Below are positions 11,426 to 21,957 of a stretch of DNA of 64,000 nt, in pieces; position 1 is the stretch's first letter; the number at the start of each line of letters is the position of its first letter. Source of the DNA: Bettongia penicillata ogilbyi (Eukaryota > Chordata > Mammalia > Diprotodontia > Potoroidae); assembly GCA_023548195.1 (NCBI GenBank), contig JAJHZJ010000751.1, positions 2,546,501 to 2,610,500 of the forward strand, read 5' to 3'. The position numbers and the translations under genes are program-made. The notes beneath the pieces were generated by a model. It ran no database searches. It was not told where the DNA came from and was given only the letters and a program-made list of their open reading frames with translations.

Positions 11426-12539
11426 GTAGCAAAATTTCTTAAGGAAACAATCTACAAGTGGTGTCTACACTTCCTTTCCTTTCATTTTCTGCATTCTGGG
11501 TTGTGATTGAATTATTCTGCTGGAACTACACTCTCCCAAGTTACCAATGGCTAAGTCCAATGGCCTTTTCTATATTCTCATCTTTCTTGACCTCCTTTAT
11601 GCCCCTGTGACGTCTTTAACACTACAGATCATACTCTTCTTGAAATTCTCTTCTCTCTCAGTTTTTGTGCTGCTGCTCTCTGTTCATTCTCTGACCACTG
11701 CTTCTCAGGCTAACTGGTTGACTCTTCATCCAGTTAACACATGCTGACTATGGGTATCCCCAAAGGTTCTGCCTAGACCCTCTTCTCTTCTCCTTCTCTA
11801 GTATTTTTCTTGGTGATCTCATCTCATGTTTAATATCATCATCTCTTCTCAGATGATTCTGAGATCTATAAGTTCAACCCTGGCTACCGGTCTCACATAA
11901 CCAAATTCCAGTGGGACATCTCAAACTGGATGTACCATAGACAACTTAAACTCAACATGCCCAAAATGATATTCATTATTTTCCGTCCAAAATCATCCCA
12001 TCTTCCTAACTAAACTATTCCTGTCTAAGGTCCTACCATCTTTCAAATTACCTAGGATCTCACTCTATCTTATCCCCTCAATAGCCAATCAGTTACCAAG
12101 TACTATCATTTCTACTTGCTACCATCTTGTTCCAGACCCTGATCACTTCATTCATGGCCTATTGCAATAGTCTTCTGGTTGGTTTTCCTGCCTCAACTTC
12201 TTCTCCACTCTAGTTCATTCTCCATTTGGCTGCTGAATTAATTTTCCTTAAGTGTGGCTCTATGCCACCACTCTATTTAACAAGCTCCAATGCTTCACTA
12301 TTTCTCCAAAGTTCAAATATAAAATCCTGTTTGACTTTTAAAACCATTAAAAACTTGACTCCTCTCTACCTTCTATTTTTCTTATACTTTACTCCCTTCT
12401 GCCTACTCTATGATTCAGTGGAACTAATCTCCTTGCTGTTCCTTATACAGCTACTCCATCTCCTAACTCCATATTTCTTCATTGGCTATCTCTCATGCCC
12501 AACAATTGAATAAAGTTCCAGGAACTCATCTTCCTTAGT

Positions 12540-12725
12540 TTATATCTGGCTTAAGACACTTTCTAGCTGTGTGACCCTGGACAAGTCACTTAATCCTGTT
12601 TGCCTCAGTTTCATCATCTGTAAAGAGAAGGAAATAACAAACCATTCCAGCAATTGCCAAGAAAACCCCAAATGAAGTCACAAAGACTGAGACACAACTA
12701 AAACAACTGAACAACAGCAGCAGAA
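12540..12725 (+). mobile_element. Marsupial CORE-SINE (MAR/WSINE type)
   Basis: Contains 'ctagctgtgtgaccctggac', 'aagtcacttaatcctg', 'ttgccaagaaaaccccaaat' and a final 'aactgaacaacagcagc'. This is the standard order of the marsupial SINE whose tail reads ggggtcacgaagagtcggacacgactgaa. The head is missing. It sits inside the L2. Confidence 0.85.
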
Positions 12726-13055
12726 AATCCTTCATGCCTGGAATTATCTCTCTGCTTATCTCTGTCTTCTGACATCCCTGTCTCTCTTCAAGTCTCAGCT
12801 AAATGCTCTCTTCTGCAAGAAGGCTGTCTTGCTGTTCCTTAATACTAGTGCCTGCCTTCTGAGCTTACCTCTAAAAGCTTCTCTCATATATCCCATTTGT
12901 ATATAGGTATTTGCATGGTGTCTTCCCCCTGTTAGATTATAAGATCCTTGAGAGCACAGACTGCATTCTCCCTTCCCCTTTGTTTTCTTAGCACTTATCA
13001 TAGTGCTTGGTACATAGTAGGCACTTAATAAATGCTTGTTGACTGACTGACAAGA

Positions 13056-13344
13056 CAAATTCAATCCTCTACAAAGAAAATAAACAGAGTCCAGGATAGG
13101 TTACACTTTGATATTTGCTTTCAGGACTTCTCACTCAGTAATTTTCCCCATAGCAACACTGGCTTTTTAGGAGCATTTACTCATATTTCACCAAATACTG
13201 TGCAGGTGATAGATGAAACAAGTCCGATTCCAGATCTTTTCATCACAGACAAAACACCTGAAACCTAAAGCAGCATCTTCTGCCCCAAGGAACAAAGATC
13301 AAGAACTTGCTCCTTGAGGTTCAATTCTTGGGACTAAGACACTA
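13056..13344. other. Unassigned spacer
   Basis: Short tract between the L2 end and the next SINE fragment; nothing recognised. Confidence 0.4.
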
Positions 13345-13475
13345 AAATTTTTTTGAATTTGGGAATGTCATATCCCCCTTACAGGCCTCTGTTTCTTCCT
13401 ATGTAAAATGAAAAGGTTGTACAGATGACTTCCAAGCACATTAGAAATCTACTTCTTGATCTGTCATTCTATGAT
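13345..13475 (+). mobile_element. MIR/Ther1-type SINE 3' half
   Basis: 'aggcctctgtttcttcctat' 'gtaaaatgaaaaggttgtac' and the end 'tgtcattctatgatac' follow the order of therian MIR-like SINEs. Confidence 0.6.
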
Positions 13476-13658
13476 ACTATAGGCAGATTCATGGAGCTGA
13501 GAGATATCTTACAGATGATCTAGTCCAATGGATTTCTAAATAAGATTTGCAACATCCAACAAAAACAGTCAACAAACTTTTTATTGAAGACTTTGAGGGA
13601 GGGGAAACCACCACCTCCTGAGGATACATCATTCAACTCTTGGATAATTCAAATTGTA

Positions 13659-13974
13659 GGGCAGCTAGGTGGTGCAATGGATAAAGCACCAGTGCAGGAG
13701 TCAGGAGGACCTGAGTTCAAATCTCACCTCAGACACGTGATACTCACTAGCTCTATGACCTTGGGCAAGTCACAACCCCAATTGCCTCATCCTGGGTCAT
13801 CTCCAGTCATCCTGATGAATATCTGGTCACTGGATTCAGATGTCTGTGGAGGAGAAGTGAGGCTGGTGACCTGCACAGCCCTCCTTCACTCAAAACAAAG
13901 TCAAGTACAAGTCATGTTATTATTTCTCTGATGGCATGATTGTCTTTGGCAACAAAGGATGAACACATACACAC
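13659..13974 (+). mobile_element. Full-length MAR1-type SINE with RTE-derived tail
   Basis: The tRNA-like head 'gggcagctaggtggtgcaat' is followed by 'cctgagttcaaatctcacct', 'ctctatgaccttgggcaagt' and a tail ('tcctgatgaatatctggtca') shared with RTE LINE 3' ends elsewhere in the window (antisense at 30840-31068 and 51656-51925). A perfect 13-bp target-site duplication (aattcaaattgta at 13646-13658 and 13975-13987) flanks it. Confidence 0.95.
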
Positions 13975-14254
13975 AATTCAAATTGTAAGAAAGTCTCTCT
14001 TTAAGTCAAACCTAAATTTGGAGCTTTGACTCAATATCCCCTGCTAAGTCCTCTTTATTTTATAGAGTAGGCCAAAATCCTCTTCTGTAACCTCACAGTC
14101 TTGACAGACTTTAAATACTTAACAATGGTAATCGGGATCCTGTCTTTCCTCTTCCAGTCTTGTTCTATTACTGTTAGACACTCCTGTTTTCTTCAGCTTT
14201 TACTTTTTTAGCATCTTTTGAAGGCTCTTCTTCATTCTGATCTCCTTCTTCTGA

Positions 14255-14640
14255 ATGTCGGTATACTAGAGAGAACACGAGAGTTGAAGTCGGGAAGAAC
14301 ATCATCCAAGATACATCTTAGCACTCACTAGCTGTATGACCACATGGTTAACTTTAACTCTCAACCTCAGTATCCTCATTTTCAATGAGGATTAAAATTA
14401 TACCTCTAAAGCACTTACATATATGTCACTTAACTTTTTAGTATCTCCAGAAAACTCAAAAACTGCAAGTCTCTGAGTAGGTGCTGATTTGCATTGTAGT
14501 TTCCTCACTGAAGTTTTACTAAGCTAATCAATTCACATGTTTACTCAATTAAAAGAAATTACATGAGTAGCATAGGTAAAGTATTTTGTAAACCGTAACG
14601 GTGCTATAGAAATGTGAGTTATTGCTGTCAATGTTCCACT
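14255..14640 (+). mobile_element. MIR/Ther-type SINE inserted in L3
   Basis: 'cactcactagctgtatgacc', 'cctcagtatcctcattttc' and near the end 'attttgtaaaccgtaacggt' 'gctatagaaatgtgagttat' match the therian SINE whose tail reads ctttgtaaaccttaaagtgctatataaatg. The L3 alignment breaks at this element and resumes after it. Confidence 0.7.
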
Positions 14641-15182
14641 TAAAATTTGGAACCCAAAACTGACTGCAACGCTCCAGTTCTTTGAATTCCAAGGATGATG
14701 GGAATATTTCTTTGTGCTCTGGATCCTAAGCTTTTATGAAATTCAAGTTCTCATGAGTCATTTTGAATTCCTCATTACAGCTGATTCATATTGATCATGT
14801 AGGACACTAAGACTTTTAACTCTTTTCCACATGATCTGTTATCCAGTCATGCCAAAGTTAATTTTATGAACTCACATGTAAGACTTCATTATTAATCCTA
14901 TAGAAATTCATTTAACCAGCTTCAACTCATTCTAATCAGTCCAGTTTTAATTGTCTAACTCTGGCATTCAGTTATATCCCTAAGCTTTGTGTCACCTATG
15001 TATTTGGTAAGTAAGGCTTCTATCTTTTTATCCCAATCAATGTTTAAAATGCTAAGTGACAAAGGCCTAGGGGCAGATCCCTGGGATATTCACTAGAGAA
15101 CTCTTTGCAAGTGAATATAAAATGATTAATGATATCTTTTTGGGTCTAGTAGTTAACCCAGCTCTAAATCAGCCTAATTGTC

Positions 15183-15374
15183 CAAAGGTGTCAAACATGC
15201 AGCCCATGAGACTCTTGAGTATGGCCAAAACCAAATTAAAATGAAATTGGAAAATATTAAACAAAATAAGTAAAAATACAGGAAGACATATATATATCAC
15301 ATTTTAAAAGTGAGTCTACAGGGATCCTTATGGACAGATTAATGACCCTGTTTTCATTTGAGTTTGACACCTAG
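15183..15374. mobile_element. hAT-like non-autonomous DNA transposon
   Basis: The left end 'caaaggtgtcaaacatgcag' and right end 'gagtttgacacctag' form imperfect terminal inverted repeats of the caggGGTGTCAAAC type used by mammalian hAT elements. Only about 190 bp lie between them, so there is no room for a transposase. A related copy lies at 26598-26762. The flanking 8-bp duplication is not clear. Confidence 0.6.
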
Positions 15375-15499
15375 TCTGTATCTCTCATCTCATGAACACA
15401 GAAAAAAAAAATGAGAAATTAACAAGTATTTTACCCAAATAAAGGAAAACTATCTACTATATTTGCCTGACCTACCAGTTGATTATTGCCCAAGAAAGA

Positions 15500-15688
15500 A
15501 AAAAATGAGGAAGTAAGGAAGAAACAAAGGAGAAAGGAAGCAAAGAAAGAAAGAAGGAAGGAAGGAAGGAAGGAAGGAAGGAAGGAAGGAAGGAAGGAAG
15601 GAAGGAGGGAGGGAAAGAAGGAAGGAAAAAAGGAAAGAAGGAGGGAGGGAAGGAAAGAAGAAGGGAGGAAGGAAGGAAGCAAATGAAA
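15500..15688. repeat. (GGAA/GAAG)n microsatellite
   Basis: Purine-only tract with a regular core of GGAA units at about 15553-15606 and imperfect flanks. It lies within the L3 copy. Lys/Glu/Arg-rich and Pro/Ser/Phe-rich frames here are artefacts. Confidence 0.95.
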
Positions 15689-15894
15689 GGAAATCAGATG
15701 AGGTTAGCATGACTTCCCTGCAGTAAGGTTAAGTTTTATAGGCCATGCTTCACTTCTTAGAATTCACAATCTACCCTTTTAATAATAGGTTTTAGAATTT
15801 TTCCGAGTAATAGATGGATAGATGAAACCAATCTTCTGCTTCTCACACAAGTAGCCATTGGGTGAATGAGTAGGAACTGATCTCCTAGTCCAGA

Positions 15895-16105
15895 GTTCTT
15901 AGACTTTTTTGTGGCATTGATTTTTTTGGATATTTCATAAAGCCTATGGATGTTTTCTGAGAATAATGCACTTAAATGCATAATTACAAAACACATCATT
16001 TCAAAGGAAACCAATTACATTGAAATGAAGATGTAATTTTCCCCCCAGACAAGTTAACGAACCCTTTGAAATCTTTCAATGAACCCCTGGGATAGTAAGG
16101 TGAAA
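15895..16105. mobile_element. Non-autonomous DNA-transposon-like repeat
   Basis: Begins 'agagttcttagactttttt', ends 'tcaatgaacccctggg', and contains 'ttctgagaataatgcactta' and 'caaaggaaaccaattacatt'. The same blocks occur in the same order at 45393-45555, so this is a dispersed family; I infer a MITE-like element with ttcttaac-type ends. Confidence 0.55.
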
Positions 16106-16289
16106 AATCCATTTCCTAGACTCTACTAATAAATGATGCTGCCGTGCCCATAGCTCTACCTCTCAAAGGTGTGATTTCCTGGTTAACCTTCTACTTCAAT
16201 GGTGGCTAAGTGATCTTCCAACAGTGGTATTGGTTATGGAGTGCTGATGCTTGTGATAACAAAGAGAAGGTAATAATATGTAGACCTGG

Positions 16290-16388
16290 AAAATAATGAA
16301 CAAATTGTGGTATGCAAATAAAATGGAGTACTCTTGTACTATAGGAAATGATGAAGAGGACAGCTACAGAGAAACCTGAGGCTAAAGA
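16290..16388 (+). mobile_element. L1 ORF2 C-terminal fragment
   Basis: 'gaacaaattgtggtatgcaa' and 'ttgtactataggaaatgatg' match the plus-strand L1 ORF2 end (gaacaagttgtggtatatgaa, tgtgctataagaaatgatg). Confidence 0.65.
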
Positions 16389-17740
16389 GTGCTTTGGCTA
16401 ATGTTTTAAAAATGCATAGCAGAAATTCAGGCATAAACCCCTGATTCTGAGGACAGCATGTCATGATTCCTTGGGTGCGCTGTGAACAAAACACCAAGCA
16501 CCGAGTAGCTTTAAAGACGTATATTCTAGTGGAAAGTTATGAGATCCTGAACTATAGATAAGGGCCAACTACACTAAATACTGGCATATTTATTTATAAA
16601 GGATTCCCTGTGGGGGTTTGAGTCATTATACAATTAAAATGCAAACATTAGAATTCATAAATGACATTAATTAGGCTAGAAATACAGCACAGTGTCTCCC
16701 TCGCACCCGGACAGGATTTCCCATATATCTCTACATGGCATGAGAAATGTTTCAGTTTCCGCCTTTTCTTCCCTGTTCGATGCTTGTTGCATTTATACTG
16801 AGGGAAGAGGAGCTGTGTCAGCTGCAAGCCTCCTTCTGTGTGTTGATATAGGGCTAATAATAGCTAATACTTAGTGTAAAACTGGAATCCTAATTGAAAT
16901 CAGTTACAATAATTGTTGCGATGCATTTAAGGGGGGAAAACATTGTTTAACATAAAGAAAAGGGGTATTTTGTTGAGAAAATATGTAACAATTAACGGTA
17001 ATAGTCTTGAGATTTATTCAGTAGAGCCCTCATGAGATTTAGCATTTGCACAGAGAGTGTGTCGTGGCAGGCAAGCCTGCAAAGAAGGGAAGACTTCAAC
17101 CTTCATCCCCTGTTTTATTCCTTTTGTGGTTTTCAGAAAATGAAATAAAGCCTAGTAGGAAGTAGATCAAAAGGTTGCGAGTGAGAAACAGCATTATGTT
17201 CTGGACTGATTAGTCCGTAAGGGCAATTAAGTGAGAGCTATAAAGAGGAATTCTTTTTGGAAAAGAAAAAGTTATGGCATCTTACAGAATCACAAGCCTT
17301 TTGAATGTTATATTACATGTTGAGATGCCTAAGGTCCCTTATTAATTGCGATTTTTTTGCATGGAACTCATGTTAGGATGACATGCCTTGCTGAGGGGAC
17401 TGCGTGGGGTAGGAGACAAGAAATGAGACAGTTGCCTTTTTTTTAACTTTTATAATTTCTCTGTGCATTTTAAGTGACTGCATAGGGTCAATTGCCTCTC
17501 TCATCTATTACTAAGATTTGCTGGATCTTTATTTCTCTGTTGATTATGCTTGCTATCTGCCATGAAGAATCTACAAAGATAAATGGCTGCTTGCTTTATG
17601 CCTGACTCTCCCGTCTGACTTTTGGCTTGGCCATAGGGGTGAGGGTCCCAACTAAAGTAATGCTAAAAACCACAATATTTTCCAGAATTGTTCCATCAGG
17701 CTGATCTTGGAAGGAATCAGAGGATTAAAATTTTATGACT
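16389..17740. other. Repeat-free tract, candidate conserved noncoding DNA
   Basis: About 1.3 kb in which I recognise no transposon, unlike nearly everything around it. It holds a TTAATTAG homeobox-type site (16667-16674), an inverted SOX-like pair ACAATAATTGT (16906-16916), further ATTGTTT and ACAATTA motifs near 16940-16995, and several retained CpGs (cgcacccggac, gttgcgatgc, gtgtcgtgg). No open frame of note exists. Enhancer function is inference from motif content and absence of repeats only. Confidence 0.4.
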
Positions 17741-17744
17741 GGGA

Positions 17745-17945
17745 TTGTAATTTTAGAATTAGAAGGGATTTTTAGAGACTATTAAGTAGAACCCTGCTCA
17801 TTTTTTTCCAGATGAAAAATCTGAGGCATAGAGAGGTTAAGTAAGTTGGCCAAGGTTAAACAGCTAGTGAATGTCTGAGGAATTTGAACCCTGATCTTCC
17901 AGACTCTGAATCCAATGGTCTATCCACTTTACCATACAGGCTCTC
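17745..17945 (-). mobile_element. MIR SINE (antisense)
   Basis: 'gaggcatagagaggttaagt', 'ggccaaggttaaacagctag' and 'tttgaaccctgatcttccag' match reversed MIR nearly block for block, ending in 'ggtctatccactttaccata'. Confidence 0.85.
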
Positions 17946-18239
17946 AGTCTTAGGGGGTAGTCTTTGGAATAAGGCTTCTATGGAAAAACTTCTGGCTTAG
18001 ACTACTCTGAGGCAAGATGCACTTTCTTTGGGGAAAAGGAAATCCTTTGCTAAAGCAGACTTAAAATAATGAATTGATCAGCAAGTAGTGGTGAAACACC
18101 TATGTAGTTTTGTAAGGATATGATGGGGGATTTTAAGATAGGGGATTCATGCCTTCTGTCTTGGTTTCAAGTAGCCTTCTCTATATAGACAGAGCATTGG
18201 TTTGCATATTCCTAGACTCAGAAGATGTTGGCAGCTGTA

Positions 18240-18490
18240 ACAATTAATTAACCGAGCAACAAATAAGAATTTATTAGATACCTATTATGGGACAGGGACC
18301 AAGTTGAGTGTGGAGAATGTGATGCCAAAAGTGAAGTAGTCCTTGTGCCCAAAGAACTTAGACTCTAACAGAAGAGATAGCAAGAATGTGTATGCATATG
18401 AGTGTACCTCCCCCCTCCCCCCACACATATTGAATAAAAGGTAATTTTGGGAGCTGGTAGGGGATGAGGGGAATTAGTAGCTCAGTTAAG
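18240..18490 (-). mobile_element. L2 LINE 3' end (antisense)
   Basis: 'aatttattagatacctatta', 'gtccttgtgcccaaagaact' and 'tagactctaacagaag' follow the reversed L2 3' end. Confidence 0.65.
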
Positions 18491-18724
18491 GAATAACATC
18501 AGTTAACTTGGGGTCCTGTATTATGACTAAGACTCAATGATACCAACGTACCTGCCAGGATCCCTCTGGTTTAAGGTAGAGCTCCTCTTTCCAGAATATT
18601 CTCTGGTGTGAACTTGCATCTATGGGGATTGGCATGCAGTGTTGGATTTGAGCAAAATCTGGTCATTCTTTAGGAGGTGAGGAAAATAGCACGGGGCAAA
18701 TGATCATTTACCTAGTTACTGTGA

Positions 18725-18995
18725 ACTAGAGGGCTTGTCCCAAGAAGGTAGAACTGAAAGCAATGGGCAGAGTTGAAGAGAGGAAGATTTTTGGTAACAC
18801 ATGACACATATCCAAATAATTAATACAGTGAGTTGCCTTGGTACACCTCTAAAACACTGTCGCCACCTCTGCCCACTTCACTTCAAGTGAAGGCTACATG
18901 AGCACTTGTGGAAGTAATAAAAAGAATTCTCAGTTAGGTGTGGATTGAACTAAATTCTATTTGTGGTCCCTTTCAACTCTGATTTTCAGTGATAT
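18725..18995 (+). mobile_element. L3/CR1 LINE 3' end
   Basis: 'gaactgaaagcaatgggcag', 'ccacttcacttcaagtgaag' and 'ggtccctttcaactctgatt' are the plus-strand CR1/L3 3' end (actaggagcaatgggtgg, cactggaggtcttcaag, ggtcccttccaactctgag). Confidence 0.65.
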
Positions 18996-19424
18996 TGCAC
19001 CTGGGTATAGAAAAGTTTGATTCAGGAATTCTTTCACCATGAACAAAATCAGCTGGGAAGGAAGACGGAAGAATGCATCAGCTGCCCAGAAGATGCTATG
19101 ATTGTGGGTATGTAAGGTACAGCCTGTCCTTTTGGGTTCCTTAAAGGATGATGGGGTAGAAAACAAGTCTGAGGACAGGGGTGCCATGGTGACACCACTT
19201 TGGGAATTAGTTGCTCTTCATGGTCCAACAGAGGTTCAACAAATAGGGTTCAAAGATAGTGATTGCTGTGCGGAGACATTCACTGCCCACTTTCCCAAGG
19301 AAACATGCCTCCTGAATATTTCCTAGTGAAATGTCCTGCTTTATGTCTGTTAGTTGTAATTCTGGAGTTAAGGAATATAAATATTCTGCAGGAAAATACA
19401 TAAACAGACTTAGGGAGTTTCTCC
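18996..19424. other. Unassigned DNA
   Basis: No repeat recognised. Overlapping short frames on both strands (64-76 codons) have no visible domain. Confidence 0.4.
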
Positions 19425-19515
19425 TTTGATCAGTATTTACTTCATAGCCATGTACTTAGGCTAGCATGTTGCCTTACACTTAATAAGTGCTTAATAAATA
19501 TCCATTTATTTTATT
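19425..19515 (+). mobile_element. L2/MIR-type 3' tail
   Basis: 'acacttaataagtgcttaat' 'aaatatccatttatttta' matches the tail of the L2/MIR group. Confidence 0.5.
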
Positions 19516-19639
19516 TCCAAAATTAATAGGAATTGATAGAAAATTATGAGGTCATTCCACAAATGTTAGTTTTCTAAAGAAAATCCATACTATCATACTC
19601 CAAATCACATACAAAAAATAAAGATATCCATACTATCAA

Positions 19640-20480
19640 CAGCTTTACAAAAAAAAAAAAAGTCCAAATCACTAATCACTGAAGGAATGCAAATTAAAAC
19701 AATTCTGAGGTTCAATCTTATACCTGTCAGGTTGTCAAAGTTGTCAAAAAATGCAATAACAAATGTTGAAGTGGCTGTGGGAAAATAGACACATTAACAC
19801 AACATTGGTGGAACTCTGAATGGTCCAGTTATTTTTTGGAAAACAATTTGAAACCAAGCCCCCAAAGTTATTAAATTGTTCCTGATCTTTGACATAGACA
19901 TACCACTACAAAGCCTAAATCATAAAGAAATCAAAGAAAGAAGAAAAAGGCCAGTATACAAAAATATTTATCCCAACTCTTTCTTTGCACTTTAAAAGAA
20001 CTAGAAACTAAGGTAAAATTCATCATTTGAAGAATGGCTGAACAAATTTTAATATATGAATGTAATGGATATGAATATGCTCTAAAAACGTTGGAAGGGA
20101 AAGACTTAGAGAAGCTTGTTCTTACAGGAACTGATACAGAGTTAAGTAAGAAGAACCAAGAAAACAACCGATGTTAAAACAATAACATCTTAAGGACAAA
20201 AAACCTTGAAAGACATAAGGACTCTGATCATTGAATGTAATGAACAAGCACAATTCCGAATGAGTAATGAAACAAGTTACCTACCTCCTGACAAAGAAAT
20301 GATAGACTCATGTTGAATAAGACATGTATGATGTGGATAGTCAATGCAGGAATTCATTTTGCTTGAGAATGGATATTGGTTACAAGGTATTTTTCACCCT
20401 CTTTTTTCGAGTGAGGGGAGGGTAACAGAACAAGTTTTTGTTAGTTGAAAAACAAGAGATTAGTTTTAAAAAATTGATAA
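19640..20480 (+). mobile_element. 5'-truncated L1 (ORF2 end and 3' UTR)
   Basis: Plus-strand L1: 'gaaggaatgcaaattaaaac', 'acattggtggaactctgaat', 'agaaatcaaagaaagaagaa', 'acaaaaatatttatcccaac', 'gaatggctgaacaaatttta' and a 3' UTR to about 20480. Each block has an antisense counterpart in the minus-strand L1 copies of this window. Strongly decayed. Confidence 0.75.
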
Positions 20481-20566
20481 ATGCTCATTGATTCAGGGAA
20501 ACCTAAATTCATTCAATAGGAAAAATATTTTCATTTGATAGTTATATAACACACAATATCTAGCAT

Positions 20567-20660
20567 TATATATATGTGATATATATATATATATACACAC
20601 ACATTTATATATGCACATATATATCCACACATATATGTGTACATATATATTATATATATA
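20567..20660. repeat. (TA)n/(CA)n-rich microsatellite
   Basis: Alternating tatata, cacaca and acatat units, imperfect. Confidence 0.9.
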
Positions 20661-21211
20661 AAACTTGTTTGTAAATATGCATAATTGACACAGACACAAT
20701 TGATATACATGGAAAACTGAGCTCTCCTTGCATGTGACTAATTCTATGTGTTCACATTTTGTGATACAGTATTAATTCCATAACAAAATAAAGCCATTGG
20801 TCAGTGATACTGATAACTACACTGACAACTTTTCATTTTTCTTTCTTCCTTCAGAACTTACTTAAATATTCCTATCACTATGTGCCAGCTAAGTTTCCCA
20901 CTGGGCAAAGAGTAATCCTTGTGGATAACAGGACATATCAGAGAATCTGTTGGCTTATCACCCAGTGACAGCCACATACAATCCCTTCCCCTTCCTGCAG
21001 TGAACCAGGGATTGACGTATTCCAAGTTATTAGCTGTCAAAAAGTGATTGCTGAGCACAACAATCCCAAGCCATGGAAGTAATGACTAGTGGACTAACAA
21101 CTGAAAGCAGAGTGTTTGCAATGTCTATGAAGGTTGGAGCCAGCATGAATGGAGGTCCAAGAAGTCTCGTCAACCTAAGAGCACCATTTTGTACTGGGAC
21201 AAGTTACAGAA
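20661..21211. other. Unassigned DNA
   Basis: No repeat or gene recognised. A pyrimidine tract followed by AG ('ttcttccttcag' near 20843-20854) looks like a splice acceptor, but no plausible exon follows. Confidence 0.4.
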
Positions 21212-21226
21212 AGTCAAGGGATTTCT

Positions 21227-21798
21227 TTTGTTAAAAATTTCCCTCTAATTCATTAATTCATTTATCTTCAGTTTTCAACATGCACTTCCATGTTTTCAAT
21301 TTTCTCTCCCTCCCTCCCACATCCCTCTGCAAAGCAGCATACAATCTTACATGGGTTCTACATGAACATTCCTATTAAACACATTTTCACACTAGTCATG
21401 TTGCATAGAAGAATTACAGTGAATGGGAGAAGTCATGAGTAAACAAAACGAACCATAACATAATAAATGAGAAAATGGTCTGCTTCATTCTGAATTCTGA
21501 CTCCATAGATATTTTGTATCACAAGCCCTTTGGAAATGTTTTAGGTCTTCGCATTGATCTACCTACCAAAATTGATCCTTACATGCAATAATTATAATTG
21601 TGTATAATGTTCTCCTGGTTCTGCTCATCTCACTCAGCATCAGTTCATATAAGTCTTTCCAGGCTTCTCTGAAGTCTACCTCTTTATCATTTCTTATAGC
21701 ACAATAGTATTCCATTACATTCATATACCACAACTTATTCAGTCACTCCTCAATTAATGGGCATCCCCCAGATTGCCAGGTATTTCCCACCACAAAAA
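21227..21798 (-). mobile_element. 5'-truncated L1 with target-site duplication
   Basis: Reversed L1: 3' UTR from 'ttttcaacatgcacttccat', then 'gttctgctcatctcactcag', 'catcagttcatataagtctt', 'agtattccattacattcata' and 'tttcccaccacaaaaaag'. It is bounded by gtcaagggatttct (21213-21226) and gccaagggatttct (21800-21813), a 14-bp duplication with one difference. Confidence 0.85.
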
Positions 21799-21957
21799 AG
21801 CCAAGGGATTTCTGAGGGTGTAGGTTAATAATCGTAATAGGTAATAATAATAAAAGTTATTATAAGTAGGTAATAACAAGATAATGTATAATACATTATA
21901 TGTTATATAATATAATACATTGTATGTTACATATCATGTAGCATATTATATATATAA

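Larger units (their letters stand above)
9640..13055 (+). mobile_element. Long L2 LINE (ORF2 to 3' end), nested insertions
   Basis: A plus-strand L2 runs from the upstream ORF2 region to its 3' end 'taataaatgcttgttgactg' at about 13030. Around 11555-11650 the decayed reverse transcriptase begins with residues AKSNGLFYILIFLDL, matching L2 AKSNGLFSVLILLDL. The PQG block follows at about 11751 as a 'tatccccaaaggttctgcc' stretch (GIPKGSA). Many stops and frameshifts make it non-functional. It is interrupted by an L1 (10594-11425) and a SINE (12540-12725). Confidence 0.8.
13476..15850 (-). mobile_element. L3/CR1 LINE (antisense), multiply interrupted
   Basis: Once inserts are removed, the sequence follows reversed CR1/L3: 'cagatgatctagtccaatgg', 'ggggaaaccaccacctcctg', 'taagtcaaacctaaatttgg', then 'aacccaaaactgactgcaac', 'agctttgtgtcacctatgta', 'ggcagatccctgggatattc' and 'atctaccctttt'. 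Reading resumes after each insert: SINE 13659-13974, SINE 14255-14640, hAT-like 15183-15374 and the GGAA run. No ORF survives. Confidence 0.8.

Noticed and set aside
13659..13740. tRNA gene from the A/B-box-like start
   Set aside because: The segment is the tRNA-derived head of a SINE; it does not fold into a full cloverleaf with anticodon and acceptor stems that I can trace.
13584..13931. 115-codon frame as a gene
   Set aside because: It spans an L3 remnant and a MAR1 SINE; the protein is the SINE read in one frame.
15431..15710. Lys/Glu-rich and Pro/Ser/Phe-rich frames
   Set aside because: Translation of the GGAA/GAAG microsatellite.
20843..21060. Splice acceptor plus exon
   Set aside because: Only a pyrimidine tract and AG are present; no conserved frame or donor site supports an exon.
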